NCBI GenBank assembly: GCA_045110675.1
Contig: JBGCGJ010000075.1
Coordinates: 1 to 24,669, forward strand
Length of the DNA stretch: 24,669 bases
Direction of reading: 5' to 3'
From: JBALVT01 sp045110675
GTDB taxonomy: Bacteria; Pseudomonadota; Gammaproteobacteria; Pseudomonadales; Halieaceae
Shown here: positions 8,079 to 17,161 of the stretch, in pieces
Layout: the number at the start of each line of letters is the position of its first letter
Numbering within the stretch: position 1 is the stretch's first letter
Notes under the pieces: generated by a model
Told to the model about the DNA's origin: nothing
What the model saw: only the letters and a program-made list of their open reading frames with translations
Database searches by the model: none
Program-made: the position numbers and the translations under genes

Positions 8079-9027
8079 AGAGATTTTTCGCGTCGATCCG
8101 TAACTCTCTGGGCATCGAAAAGGTGACGTTTTCAGGGCGACCTTCGACCTCGATTGCACCGCTAGCGCCCAGGGCACAAAGTCCGTCCAGAACTTGTTGG
8201 ACAAGTATTTCCGGAGCCGAAGCACCGGCAGTGACACCAATTCGAGTTTTGCCCTCCAGCCACTGCGGTTGAATGTCTTCGGCCCCGTCGAGTAGGTAAG
8301 CTTCGGCACCCATCCGTTCGGCAAGCTCTCGCAATCGATTAGAATTCGAGCTATTTGGCGAACCGACCACAAGCATCAAATCACAGTTGGCAGCGAGCTG
8401 CTTTACCGCATCCTGTCGATTCTGCGTAGCATAGCAAATATCATTTTTGCGAGGCCCTTCTATACGAGGAAACTTATTTCGTAACGCGTCGATGACCTTC
8501 GCGGTGTCATCCATAGACAACGTAGTCTGAGTGACGTAAAAAAGTTGATCCGGGTTTTCAACAACCAGCGACGAAACTTGTTCTTCATCCTCGATGAGAT
8601 AGATAGTTCCGCCCTTGCTGTGGTCGTACTGACCCATAGTGCCCTCAACTTCAGGATGGCCACGATGACCAATGAGGATACACTCTTGGCCGTGTTGGCT
8701 GTATTTGGCCACCTCCATATGAACCTTTGTGACCAGCGGACAGGTGGCATCGAAAACTTTCAAATCGCGGCGATCGGCCTCTGATCGAACCGCTTGAGAA
8801 ACACCGTGCGCAGAAAAAATTACAATGCAGTTGTCGGGAACCTCATTGAGCTCCTCGACAAATATCGCCCCTCTGCTCCTCAAATTCTCGACCACAAATT
8901 TATTGTGAACCACCTCGTGCCTGACGTAAATGGGGGCACCGAAGACATCGAGTGCACGATTGACAATATCGATAGCGCGATCGACGCCTGCACAAAATCC
9001 GCGTGGATTGGCCAGTTGAATATCCAT
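8077..9027 (-). CDS. ispH: 4-hydroxy-3-methylbut-2-enyl diphosphate reductase (IspH/LytB)
   Basis: Last enzyme of the MEP pathway: reduces HMBPP to isopentenyl and dimethylallyl diphosphate using a 4Fe-4S cluster in the cytoplasm. The N-terminus ANPRGFCAGVDRAI holds Cys12; further cluster Cys are in DATCPLVTK and DICYATQNRQ. Substrate-binding motifs EVVHN, SAHGV, GHRGHPEVEG, TQTTLS and GSPNSSNS are all present. Length is 316 residues, the same as E. coli IspH. The ATG at 9027 shares its A with the fkpB stop (TGATG), which fixes the start over an in-frame TTG one codon earlier and indicates coupling. It is the end of the ribF-ileS-lspA-fkpB-ispH block. Confidence 0.97.
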   Translation of the reverse strand: MDIQLANPRGFCAGVDRAIDIVNRALDVFGAPIYVRHEVVHNKFVVENLRSRGAIFVEELNEVPDNCIVIFSAHGVSQAVRSEADRRDLKVFDATCPLVTKVHMEVAKYSQHGQECILIGHRGHPEVEGTMGQYDHSKGGTIYLIEDEEQVSSLVVENPDQLFYVTQTTLSMDDTAKVIDALRNKFPRIEGPRKNDICYATQNRQDAVKQLAANCDLMLVVGSPNSSNSNRLRELAERMGAEAYLLDGAEDIQPQWLEGKTRIGVTAGASAPEILVQQVLDGLCALGASGAIEVEGRPENVTFSMPRELRIDAKNL

Positions 9028-9482
9028 CAATGCAACTCCGCCGGCGTCACTCTGTGAACCAGAACATCAAACAAGATTTTTCTGCCTGCGAGGGGATGAT
9101 TAAAATCTACCTGCACTTCCTGGTCATCAAATGAAAGCAACATCCCCGGTAATTCACCGCCGGCTGCATCTGCAAAGGAAAAAACCAAACCCGGTTCCAG
9201 CACGGTATCATCATCAAAATGGGATCTGGGCATGGTCTGCACATTGTTATCGTTCGGCTGACCAAAGGCATTTTCCGGAGGGACAGTGAACATACTCCGC
9301 TGCCCCGCCGTCATCCCCAACATCAAATGTTCAAAGCCTGGTAAAAGGCTGCCATCGCCATAGACAAAGTCAACCGGCTCACCACCGAAATTCGAATCGA
9401 CCTCGGAGCCATCTTCCAGGCTTAAGGAAAAATTGAGAAAAATGCGCGTGCCTTCACTTACAGGTACATCATTGGGGTCCAT
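9027..9482 (-). CDS. fkpB: FKBP-type peptidyl-prolyl isomerase, SlpA/FkpB-like
   Basis: Small cytoplasmic FKBP-fold isomerase (151 residues) of the SlpA/SlyD group. The FKBP part starts with VSEGTRIFLNFSLSLEDGSEVDS, followed by the pattern FVYGDGSLLPGFEHLMLGMTAGQRSMFTVPPENAFG that is typical of SlpA. The insert-in-flap domain is seen as MPRSHFDDDTVLEPGLVFSFADAAG, and DFNHPLAGRKILFDVLVHRV closes the fold. There is no His-rich metal-binding tail as in SlyD. The ATG at 9482 has TAGGAG 11 bases upstream, and that motif contains the lspA stop. Its place between lspA and ispH is conserved in many gammaproteobacteria. Confidence 0.93.
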   Translation of the reverse strand: MDPNDVPVSEGTRIFLNFSLSLEDGSEVDSNFGGEPVDFVYGDGSLLPGFEHLMLGMTAGQRSMFTVPPENAFGQPNDNNVQTMPRSHFDDDTVLEPGLVFSFADAAGGELPGMLLSFDDQEVQVDFNHPLAGRKILFDVLVHRVTPAELH

Positions 9483-9496
9483 AACTTTTAGAACTC

Positions 9497-10015
9497 CTAT
9501 TTCTCACTCGCGGGATCATTTTTTTGCAAAAAACTTTCCAGCAGCATACAGACAGCGCCGATACTGATAGCGGAATCGGCGATATTAAACGCAGGAAAAT
9601 ACTTTCCTGCATAGTGAACAGAAATAAAATCCACCACATAACCCAGCGTTAAGCGATCCCACAAATTGCCGATCGCGCCGCCCAGTATAAGACTCAAACT
9701 TAATGCGAGCAGCCACTGCTGTCGATCAAGCTTAAATATCCAAACGACCAGCACCGCACTAATCACGGTTGCTACAGTGCTGAAAAAATACCGTTGCCAG
9801 CCTCCTGCCTCGCTGAGAAAACTGAATGCGGCACCGGTATTGTGTTGCAACGTCAGATTAAACCAGGAGAAAATCTCAACCGGCCTCCCGTACACAAGTT
9901 CCTGTGTCGCCAAGTTTTTGGTGTAAAGATCCAGCACCACAACAAAAAACGCGAGACCGTAACATAACAATAAACGCGTAGAGTTAGACAAAGCGACGAA
10001 TCTCTCCAGCACCAT
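9497..10015 (-). CDS. lspA: Lipoprotein signal peptidase (signal peptidase II)
   Basis: Inner-membrane aspartyl protease that removes the signal peptide from diacylglyceryl prolipoproteins. Four hydrophobic segments are visible. Family motifs are VLDLYTKNL, LTLQHNTGAAFSFL, GGAIGNLWDR and FNIADSAI; the two catalytic Asp are in NLWDR and NIADS (about residues 120 and 147). The start is uncertain. The ATG at 10015 (172 residues) overlaps the ileS end by 32 bases; a TTG at 9991 gives 164 residues and overlaps the ileS stop by 8 bases as TTGTCTAA, with GGAG 12 bases upstream. The longer open frame to 10072 adds residues not typical of the family. I list the ATG. Confidence 0.95.
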   Translation of the reverse strand: MVLERFVALSNSTRLLLCYGLAFFVVVLDLYTKNLATQELVYGRPVEIFSWFNLTLQHNTGAAFSFLSEAGGWQRYFFSTVATVISAVLVVWIFKLDRQQWLLALSLSLILGGAIGNLWDRLTLGYVVDFISVHYAGKYFPAFNIADSAISIGAVCMLLESFLQKNDPASEK

Positions 10016-12788
10016 CAATATTCTCAACACAGCGGCCGCAAATTGTTGGGTGCTGTTCGAACTGTCCCACATCCGAGCTACGATGCCAGCAACGGCCGCA
10101 CTTCTGGGCGTCGGAGACCGTAACTTGTAATCTCAAGCCTTCGATTTCTGTCTCGGCACTATCGGCCGGAGCATTATCCAAGGCATCCAGTGCTGCACCT
10201 GATGTAATCAGCATAAAGCGCAGTTCATTGCCTAAAGCATCCAGTGCCTTGAATAGGTCCTCTGAACAAAACAGCGTTACAGTTGCATCCAGCGCACCGC
10301 GCAAAACGCCCGCAGATCGTTGGGATTCCATCTCGCGGTTGACAGCGGATCGAACATCCATCAATTGTCGCCAGTAGTCTCGCCCCATCGTGGCTTCTTC
10401 GCTCAGGGCATCCAGTTGCGTGTACCACTGACTCAACAATACAGAGTCAGGTCGGTCTCCCGGTAAGTTCTCCCAGATTTCCTCAGCGGTGTAGCTGATG
10501 ATAGGAGCAACCCAATGGGTGAATGCGCACATAATATGATACATCGCAGACTGCGCCGAGCGTCTTGCCACGCTAGTCGCGGCCGTGGTGTAGAGCCGAT
10601 CTTTAACAACGTCTAGATAAAATCCGCCCATATCGTTGGAGCAAAAATTATGCAGCTTCTGATAAATCACATGAAATTGGTAGGCATCATAAGCCTCGAG
10701 AATTTCGCCCTGCAATTGTGCTGCCCTATCTACCGCCCAGCTATCGAGCGAAAGCATATCGGCAGGGGCGAGTAAATCGGTTGTGGGATCAAAACCGTCC
10801 AAATTGGACAACATAAAGCGCGCTGTGTTTCGAATGCGCCGATAAGAGTCGGAGGTACGTTTGAATATCTCATCGCTTACCGCCACTTCACCACGATAAT
10901 CCGTAGATGCGACCCAAAGACGCAATATATCAGCGCCTAAATCGTTCATAACCTTCTTCGCCGGTACAATATTGCCGATCGATTTGGACATTTTCCGTCC
11001 TTCTCCATCGACGGTAAATCCATGCGTTAGTACGGTTTTGTAGGGCGCCTCGCCAAACGCGCCCAAGCTGGTGAGAAGGGAAGATTGAAACCAGCCACGA
11101 TGTTGGTCGGAACCTTCCAAATAAAGATCAGCAGGTGCATGCAATCCCTCTCGGACGCGCAGCACGCAGGCATGGGTAACGCCCGAGTCAAACCAGACAT
11201 CCAAGGTATCCGTAACTTTCTCGTATTGACCAGCCTCTGCACCCAATAACTGTTCAGGTTCGAGATCAAACCAGGCGTCAATTCCACGTTGCTCAATCAA
11301 TAGCGCGACTTCTTCCATTAGACGAGTAGTGTCTGGGTGAAGCTCGGCGGTCTCTTTGTGTATAAACAAAGTCACCGGCACACCCCAAGTCCTCTGCCTG
11401 GAAATACACCAGTCGGGCCGACTGGCGAGCATACTGTCGATGCGCGCCTTTCCCCATTCCGGCAACCACTGTATTTTCTCCACAGATTCCTGCGCGCTCG
11501 CAAGCAACCCATTTTGTTCCATGGTGATAAACCACTGGGGAGTGGCCCTGAAAATAATCGGTGTTTTATGACGCCAGCAGTGAGGATAAGAATGTTCATA
11601 GTCTTCACTGAACAGCAACACGCCGCGTTCTCTCAGCAAATCGACGATGCCTGGGTTTGCTTTAAGAACATGCTGGCCGGCAAACAGCTCTGTATCAGGC
11701 AAGTAGACGCCATTGCCGCCAACTGGGTTGTAAACCTCGATATCATATTTCTGACCAACAACGAAATCATCCTGGCCATGTGCGGGCGCTGTGTGAACCG
11801 CTCCGGTTCCGGCTTCAGTAGTAACGTGCTCGCCCAGTATCAAGGGGACCTCGCGGTCAAGGAAGGGGTGGCTGAGAAGTAAGTTCTCAAGAGCGGCACC
11901 TTTACAATGACCCAGTATCTGCGGATCACTCAAACCGAAACGGACCGCGCAACTCTCCAGTAGATCCTGCGCCAACACCAGCGCCCTGCCCTGTGCTGCG
12001 ATCAGTATATAGTCCAATTCTGGATGCAAACTAACCGCCATACTCGCAGGCAATGTCCAGGGCGTAGTGGTCCAGATAGGAACCGCAATTTCTCCCTCAT
12101 AGTCGCTTGCAAACGCGGTATTAAAAGCATCTGGATCCAGCGCAATATAAGCTACATCGATAGCAGGCGAGATTTTGTCCTGGTATTCGACCTCAGCCTC
12201 TGCGAGCGCCGAACCACAGTTCATACACCAATGGACAGGTTTAAAGCCCTTGTGCAAATGACCATTCTCCACGATACGGGAAAGTGTACGCACGATATTG
12301 GCTTCAAACTGATAATCCATTGTGAGATAGGGATTGTTCCAGTCGCCCAATATCCCCATGCGCACAAAGTCCTCGCGCTGACCATCGATTTGGCGAGTCG
12401 CGTAGGCGCGGCATTTCTCTCTGAATTCTGCCGCAGTGATTTTTACTCCGGGCTTACCCACCTTCTTTTCTACATTCAGCTCGATCGGCAGGCCGTGACA
12501 GTCCCAACCTGGAACGTAGGGCGCGTCATAGCCGCTCAGAGTTTTAGATTTGACAATGATATCTTTCAATATCTTGTTAACCGCATGGCCTACATGTAGG
12601 TCGCCATTGGCGTAGGGAGGACCATCGTGAAGAATAAAAGATGGTCTACCGGCGCTGACTTCGCGAATTTTTTGGTACAGCCCGGTTTGATTCCACTGTT
12701 TCAAGCGCGCGGGTTCGCGCTGTGACAGACTCGCCTTCATGGGAAACGCGGTCTGGGGTAGATTTAAGGTGTCTTTATAATCAGTCAT
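9984..12788 (-). CDS. ileS: Isoleucyl-tRNA synthetase
   Basis: Class I aminoacyl-tRNA synthetase charging tRNA-Ile, 934 residues, close to E. coli IleRS. Visible elements in order: DGPPYANGDLHVGHAVNK with the HIGH signature as HVGH (65-68); PGWDCHGLPIE; the CP1 editing domain with TTTPWTLPASM (about 240-250) and the AHGQDD motif that reads HTAPAHGQDDF; WCISRQRTWGVP; VWFDSG; and GRKMSKSIGN with KMSKS at 599-603. The C-terminal zinc finger has four Cys (897, 900, 917, 920), placing it with the bacterial mupirocin-sensitive type by architecture. The ATG at 12788 lacks a clear Shine-Dalgarno and follows the ribF stop by 21 bases. It is co-transcribed by position with ribF and lspA. Confidence 0.98.
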   Translation of the reverse strand: MTDYKDTLNLPQTAFPMKASLSQREPARLKQWNQTGLYQKIREVSAGRPSFILHDGPPYANGDLHVGHAVNKILKDIIVKSKTLSGYDAPYVPGWDCHGLPIELNVEKKVGKPGVKITAAEFREKCRAYATRQIDGQREDFVRMGILGDWNNPYLTMDYQFEANIVRTLSRIVENGHLHKGFKPVHWCMNCGSALAEAEVEYQDKISPAIDVAYIALDPDAFNTAFASDYEGEIAVPIWTTTPWTLPASMAVSLHPELDYILIAAQGRALVLAQDLLESCAVRFGLSDPQILGHCKGAALENLLLSHPFLDREVPLILGEHVTTEAGTGAVHTAPAHGQDDFVVGQKYDIEVYNPVGGNGVYLPDTELFAGQHVLKANPGIVDLLRERGVLLFSEDYEHSYPHCWRHKTPIIFRATPQWFITMEQNGLLASAQESVEKIQWLPEWGKARIDSMLASRPDWCISRQRTWGVPVTLFIHKETAELHPDTTRLMEEVALLIEQRGIDAWFDLEPEQLLGAEAGQYEKVTDTLDVWFDSGVTHACVLRVREGLHAPADLYLEGSDQHRGWFQSSLLTSLGAFGEAPYKTVLTHGFTVDGEGRKMSKSIGNIVPAKKVMNDLGADILRLWVASTDYRGEVAVSDEIFKRTSDSYRRIRNTARFMLSNLDGFDPTTDLLAPADMLSLDSWAVDRAAQLQGEILEAYDAYQFHVIYQKLHNFCSNDMGGFYLDVVKDRLYTTAATSVARRSAQSAMYHIMCAFTHWVAPIISYTAEEIWENLPGDRPDSVLLSQWYTQLDALSEEATMGRDYWRQLMDVRSAVNREMESQRSAGVLRGALDATVTLFCSEDLFKALDALGNELRFMLITSGAALDALDNAPADSAETEIEGLRLQVTVSDAQKCGRCWHRSSDVGQFEQHPTICGRCVENIDGAGEIRRFV

Positions 12789-12809
12789 AGTCTAGTTATC
12801 TAAGCTTCC

Positions 12810-13739
12810 CTACAAGCCAAACCAGGCTCGTGCTTGCTCTATATCCTTTTGAATATGTTTTTGCAGTTCGTCCACTGAAGCGAACTTCATTTCGTCTCTC
12901 AATTTTGTACAAAACGTGACCTCTATGGTCCGCCCATAAAGGTTGCCAGCGAAATCCAGTAGATGGACTTCAAGATTCGCTTTGATGCTGTCATTTACGG
13001 TGGGCCTGACGCCTATATTCGCAACACCAGGCGCATCTTCAAGCTCCGCTCCAGTGACCGTCACCGCGTATACACCCGCAAGCGGTGCTCTCAGTCGATG
13101 CAGTTCCAAATTCGCAGTGGGTGAACCCAGCGTGCGTCCCAGCTGACGTCCGTAAACGACTTTTCCAGAAATCGTATAGGGGCGCCCCAACAACTTTTCC
13201 GCTTCCGAGAACTTCGCCTCTTCCAGTGCATTGCGTATGCGAGTGCTACTGACGCGCTCATCCGAAAAGGTATAAGTCTCGGTTGGAACCGCTTCAAATC
13301 CAAAGCGTTGCCCCTGCTCCTGCATTAACTTGAGATCTCCCTCTCGATCATTTCCAAAGCGAAAATCATCGCCTAAAACAACGTATTTGCTACCCAACCC
13401 GGTCACGAAGATGTCTTCTATAAATTCCTGGGCGGACATCGTCTGCAATCGTTCGGTAAACCGTATGCGCAAAATCCTATCAACGCCGAGAGCTTCCAGC
13501 GCCCTAAACTTCTCCCGAAAACTCATGAGTCTCGCCGGCGCTTTATGGGGCGAAAAATACTCTCTGGGCAGGGGCTCAAATACAATCACCACCGAAGGCA
13601 GCCTTAGCTCAGCTGCCTTGTCCAGCAGCGCAGCAATAACCGACTGGTGACCTAAATGCACACCGTCAAAGGCACCTATGGTCGCCACGCAACCGCGGTG
13701 TCTAGGCCGCAAATTGTGTAGGCCGCGTATCAGCTCCAT
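12810..13739 (-). CDS. ribF: Bifunctional riboflavin kinase/FAD synthetase
   Basis: Makes FMN from riboflavin and then FAD from FMN. The N-terminal adenylyltransferase domain has CVATIGAFDGVHLGHQSVI with the HxGH nucleotide-binding motif, FEPLPREYF, and GDDFRFGNDREGDL; VSSTRIRNAL completes that domain. The C-terminal flavokinase domain begins with GRPYTISGKVVYGRQLGRTLGSPTANLEL and includes GVANIGVRPTV and the late motif TFCTKLRDEMKF. Length is 309 residues, normal for the family. The ATG at 13739 has no strong ribosome binding site. The 99-base spacer to murJ could hold a promoter: TATACT is present on the minus strand but no good -35 partner is seen. It sits at its usual place directly before ileS. 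Confidence 0.97.
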   Translation of the reverse strand: MELIRGLHNLRPRHRGCVATIGAFDGVHLGHQSVIAALLDKAAELRLPSVVIVFEPLPREYFSPHKAPARLMSFREKFRALEALGVDRILRIRFTERLQTMSAQEFIEDIFVTGLGSKYVVLGDDFRFGNDREGDLKLMQEQGQRFGFEAVPTETYTFSDERVSSTRIRNALEEAKFSEAEKLLGRPYTISGKVVYGRQLGRTLGSPTANLELHRLRAPLAGVYAVTVTGAELEDAPGVANIGVRPTVNDSIKANLEVHLLDFAGNLYGRTIEVTFCTKLRDEMKFASVDELQKHIQKDIEQARAWFGL

Positions 13740-13838
13740 CGGTGGTAGTTACCCTGTGCAATCCAACGCAGAAGTATATCTAAATACCAGGTGCTAGCCT
13801 ATGGGCCCCGTTCAATATATCTGCACGGCGCTCGGACT

Positions 13839-15434
13839 TCAGGAGGCTATGGGATTCCTAAGATGACGCATTCTAGTACCGGCCATGACATGAACGAGCA
13901 GGTAGACGACTCCTCCGGCAATACACAATTGAGCCATTTCCACCGCGCGTTGCTGCCAATTCCAGTTCAGCCAGAGCTGCGTTTCAGGTACCAAATAGAC
14001 GATTGTGACAGCCATGGTGAAGGTCGAGGCCAACAAGCGACCTCCGTATGTCAGCCATCCCTTCTGTGCTTTATAAACCTTCTCGCGCAGCAATCCACGC
14101 AGCAACAGTCCAGCGTTTAAGTAAGCTGCCAGGCTGGTGGCTAACGCCAAACCCACGTGACCGAGATTCCAGTAGTACATAAGTGGCAAGACAAACATCA
14201 GGTTCATAACCATATTTGCCACCATTGCGATGATGCCAATGCGAACCGGAGTGACCATATCTTTTCGTGCATAAAAGCCCGGAGCCAACACTTTTACCAA
14301 CATGAAGCCCATCAAACCCAGACTGTAAGCACGCAAACTCAATGTTGCCATGCCGACCGCACTCGGAGTCATTTCACCATACTGAAAAAGTGTGATGAGT
14401 ATAGGTTCAGCAAGAATGATCAAGGCCACCGCCGCCGGGAATCCTATGAGCAAGACCGAACGCACAGCCCAATCCAGTGTGCGCTGGAACTGGCCTTCTC
14501 TCGATGCAGCCTTGTCTGCCGAGAGGTTGGGCAAAATTACCGTCGCTATCGCGATTCCAAACACTCCCAAGGGCAATTCTGTGAGTCTGTCAGAGTAATA
14601 CAACCAAGAGACGCTGCCTGTGGGCAGGAAGGAAGCCAGTACCGTATCCAATAGGAGATTAATTTGGCTGACGGATACACCGAAAAGAGCGGGTACCATT
14701 AACTTGAGAATACGCCGTACGCCCTCATCGCGCGTGTCCCAAATAGGCCTGGGAACAAGATCAAGCTTGTACAAGAAAGGGAGCTGGAACAGCAATTGAA
14801 TCACGCCCGCCAGGAACACTCCCCAAGCTAACGCATAAACAGGGTCTTCAAAGCAGGGCGCGGCAAACAGTGCCGAAGCGATCAGGGATAGGTTCAGAAA
14901 CACAGGGGTAAAAGCCGGCACGGCAAAGCGCCCATAACTATTGAGTATCGCGCCACAAAAACCCGTCATGGATATCAATAGCAAATACGGAAATGTAATC
15001 TGAATAAGCTCGGCTGTGAGTTGAAACTTTTCTGTATCGGAAACAAAACCGGGTGCAAAAACAGCCGTGATAACGGGAGCGCCGACAATCGCGATGCCCG
15101 TTAAAACAATTAGAGTGCCCCCCAAAACACCCGCGATTCGATCCAGCAGCGCTTTTACGGCTTCGACGCTACCCTGCTCTTTATAGTCTGCTAGAACGGG
15201 AACAAAGGCCTGTGCAAACGCGCCCTCTGCAAACAATCGCCGTAGAAAATTGGGGATTTTAAAGGCTACAAAAAAAGCATCCGCATTGGCGCTAGCTCCC
15301 ACCATGGCGGCAATGACAACATCGCGCAGCAAGCCCATCACTCGCGATAGCATGGTCATCACGCCTACAATAGCACTGGATCGAAGCAATCCCCGAGGTT
15401 TTATCGCCTTTGAGGTTTCGGGTGAGCCGACCAT
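13839..15434 (-). CDS. murJ: Lipid II flippase MurJ (MviN)
   Basis: Polytopic inner-membrane protein of 531 residues from the MOP superfamily; it moves lipid II to the periplasm for peptidoglycan synthesis. The N-terminal signature SAIVGVMTMLSRVMGLLRDVVIAAMVG and DAFFVAFKIPNFLRRLFAEGAFAQAFVPVL are diagnostic, including the Arg-Asp pair in TM1 and the RRLFAEGAF loop. Other family motifs are PYLLLISMTGFCGAILNSYGRFAVPAFTPV and SWLYYSDRLTELPLGVFGIAI; about 13-14 hydrophobic segments follow each other. The ATG at 15434 has no visible Shine-Dalgarno and lies 28 bases after the Nudix gene stop. The rpsT gene that often lies upstream of murJ in this phylum is absent here. Confidence 0.97.
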   Translation of the reverse strand: MVGSPETSKAIKPRGLLRSSAIVGVMTMLSRVMGLLRDVVIAAMVGASANADAFFVAFKIPNFLRRLFAEGAFAQAFVPVLADYKEQGSVEAVKALLDRIAGVLGGTLIVLTGIAIVGAPVITAVFAPGFVSDTEKFQLTAELIQITFPYLLLISMTGFCGAILNSYGRFAVPAFTPVFLNLSLIASALFAAPCFEDPVYALAWGVFLAGVIQLLFQLPFLYKLDLVPRPIWDTRDEGVRRILKLMVPALFGVSVSQINLLLDTVLASFLPTGSVSWLYYSDRLTELPLGVFGIAIATVILPNLSADKAASREGQFQRTLDWAVRSVLLIGFPAAVALIILAEPILITLFQYGEMTPSAVGMATLSLRAYSLGLMGFMLVKVLAPGFYARKDMVTPVRIGIIAMVANMVMNLMFVLPLMYYWNLGHVGLALATSLAAYLNAGLLLRGLLREKVYKAQKGWLTYGGRLLASTFTMAVTIVYLVPETQLWLNWNWQQRAVEMAQLCIAGGVVYLLVHVMAGTRMRHLRNPIAS

Positions 15435-15462
15435 TTAACGGGGGGCTCTGGCGTTTACTAGC

Positions 15463-16080
15463 TCAGGTCCATTGTTCACGCAGGGAGTCTCCGTGGATCT
15501 GCAACCACTGCATCGCAATCAAGGTATGGCCATTGTTGATATGGCCTAATGCCAACATTTCCAGCGCCTCTCGACGGGGGATACTGTGAACCAAAATATC
15601 CTCGCCTTCTGTGTCCAAGCCGTGAACCTCACCAATACCAGCGCTGCTGACCCTGCCACAAAATAGCCGAATCTGCTCGCTGCAAGCGCCGGCGCTGGGA
15701 TAGAAATTCGCGATGGGCAGTAGTGCCGTCAGTTCACATTTCGCTTCCTCGCGCGCCTCGCGATAGACGACTTCTTCGTCTTCTTCGCCCGCTTCCACAA
15801 CACCTGCTATGAGTTCCAGCATCCAGGGACTGTCATCTCCTCGAATGGCCCCGGGGCGAAACTGCTCGATAAATACCAGCGAGTCAGAAGAGGGATCGTA
15901 GGGCAAAACACCTACTGCATCGCCGCGCTCAAACAATTCTCGCGCAAGCGGCACACTCCAGCCACCGGCGAACAAGCGATGCTGTAAACTCAACTTTCTC
16001 ATACTGAAATGGCCTTGATAGACCGTGTCGTCAGCCAGCACTCGAACATCATCGACTGAAAATCTGGGTTCTACGGACAT
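15463..16080 (-). CDS. Nudix hydrolase, ADP-ribose pyrophosphatase-like (NudF type)
   Basis: Predicted cytoplasmic Nudix hydrolase of 205 residues; the architecture (long N-terminal beta region, FIEQFRPGA, then the Nudix box) resembles ADP-ribose pyrophosphatase NudF, which hydrolyses ADP-ribose to AMP and ribose 5-phosphate. The box runs G93-x5-E99-x7-R107-E108-x2-E111-E112, so the metal-binding Glu cluster is intact, but the Gly expected near its end is Lys114 (REAREEAKCE). Downstream, FYPSAGACSEQIRLFCGRV matches the NudF pattern with SPG replaced by SAG. The start ATG directly follows the pyrB-like stop (TAA-ATG), so it is probably coupled. Substrate is inferred from family resemblance only. 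Confidence 0.87.
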   Translation of the reverse strand: MSVEPRFSVDDVRVLADDTVYQGHFSMRKLSLQHRLFAGGWSVPLARELFERGDAVGVLPYDPSSDSLVFIEQFRPGAIRGDDSPWMLELIAGVVEAGEEDEEVVYREAREEAKCELTALLPIANFYPSAGACSEQIRLFCGRVSSAGIGEVHGLDTEGEDILVHSIPRREALEMLALGHINNGHTLIAMQWLQIHGDSLREQWT

Positions 16081-17094
16081 TTAGAAACGCCGCTCAGTGA
16101 ACCAATTTACATCTCGGGCATGCTGATCAACCTGATCAACCACGTCGAGCACGAGGGCAAATAGCGCCATTCTCACGAGCACGCCGTTGTCTGTCTGGCG
16201 GAAGATGGCCAGGTTCGGATTGTCGTTCAAGTCATCATCAAGCTCTCGCGCATTATCTCTTGAGTCTCGGGGCAACGGATGCATGATGACGGTATTGGGC
16301 TCACAATTGCGGGTATAGATACTTTGATTTAAACGGAACTTCCCCCGATACAGATCCGCTTCTTCCTGACTGGAAAAACGCTCCTCCTGTATTCGGGTCG
16401 AGTAGACAATATCCACGTGAGAGATGCTCTCCTCGAGCACATCAGACTCCAGCACCTCATGCCCGGCCGAGCGCAATTGCTCAACAATCTCCCCGGGCAT
16501 TTTTAATTCTTGAGGAGAGACGAGTACTATCTGAAGATCCCTAAAGAGGCACAGTAACTTGCACAATGAGTGGACAGTACGACCATGGCGAAGATCACCC
16601 AACATGGCGATACGCAGCTTATCGAGACCGCGCCCTCTGCCGGCCAACTCACTTTGCATTGTGTAAAGATCGAGCAGAGCCTGACTGGGGTGCTCGTTAC
16701 TGCCATCTCCGCCATTAATGACAGGGACTCTGCTGGCCGCCGCAAATTCACTCACCGACCCCTGGGCGGGGTGGCGCATGGCGATAACATCAGAATAGCC
16801 GCTCAGCACTCGAGCGGTATCGTACAGGGATTCGCCCTTGGCAAGAGCGGAATTCTCTATCCCTGTGGTCTCTCTGACCTCCCCCCCAAGCAAATTGAAA
16901 GCACAGCCGAAACTGACTCGCGTCCTAGTGCTGGGTTCAAAAAACATCGCCCCAAGGATGGCCCCGTCCAGCACCTTAGTCCGGCGGCGACGTCGCGCGT
17001 AGGGTTCCATTTGATCAGCTACCGAAAAGATCCGCTCCACGTCTTCACGCTGAAACTGCCCAACAGATAAAATATGGCTACCGGCAAACTGCAC
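16081..17094 (-). CDS. pyrB: Aspartate carbamoyltransferase, stand-alone catalytic chain
   Basis: Condenses carbamoyl phosphate and aspartate to carbamoyl-aspartate in pyrimidine synthesis. The carbamoyl-phosphate loop FFEPSTRTRVSF has Ser55-Thr-Arg-Thr-Arg59; LAKGESLYDT supplies the catalytic-loop Lys; HPSQALLDLYT (from 135) and the late HPLPRDSRDN are the remaining family motifs. Length is 337 residues, slightly longer than the E. coli catalytic chain, and it differs strongly from the pseudomonad PyrB that pairs with an inactive dihydroorotase. No pyrI or pyrC follows; the next gene is a Nudix hydrolase. A run of five Arg (34-38) is unusual. The GTG start at 17094 is supported by GGAG 9 bases upstream. 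It may be a second, unregulated ATCase of the cell; that is inference. Confidence 0.9.
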   Translation of the reverse strand: MQFAGSHILSVGQFQREDVERIFSVADQMEPYARRRRRTKVLDGAILGAMFFEPSTRTRVSFGCAFNLLGGEVRETTGIENSALAKGESLYDTARVLSGYSDVIAMRHPAQGSVSEFAAASRVPVINGGDGSNEHPSQALLDLYTMQSELAGRGRGLDKLRIAMLGDLRHGRTVHSLCKLLCLFRDLQIVLVSPQELKMPGEIVEQLRSAGHEVLESDVLEESISHVDIVYSTRIQEERFSSQEEADLYRGKFRLNQSIYTRNCEPNTVIMHPLPRDSRDNARELDDDLNDNPNLAIFRQTDNGVLVRMALFALVLDVVDQVDQHARDVNWFTERRF

Positions 17095-17161
17095 GCTTTA
17101 ACTCTCCGCGATTTCCAATTGGGCTTCCGCCCCACTGCTTCCAACCCATTATTGTCGCTGT

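Noticed and set aside
11337..12599. Two plus-strand open frames of 181 and 191 codons opposite ileS
   Set aside because: They are mirror frames of a clear isoleucyl-tRNA synthetase; their translations are low-complexity or unlike proteins, with no family motif.
14157..14654. Plus-strand open frame of 165 codons opposite murJ
   Set aside because: The His/Gln/Ser-rich translation is what an antisense frame of a membrane protein gives; no start context or motif.
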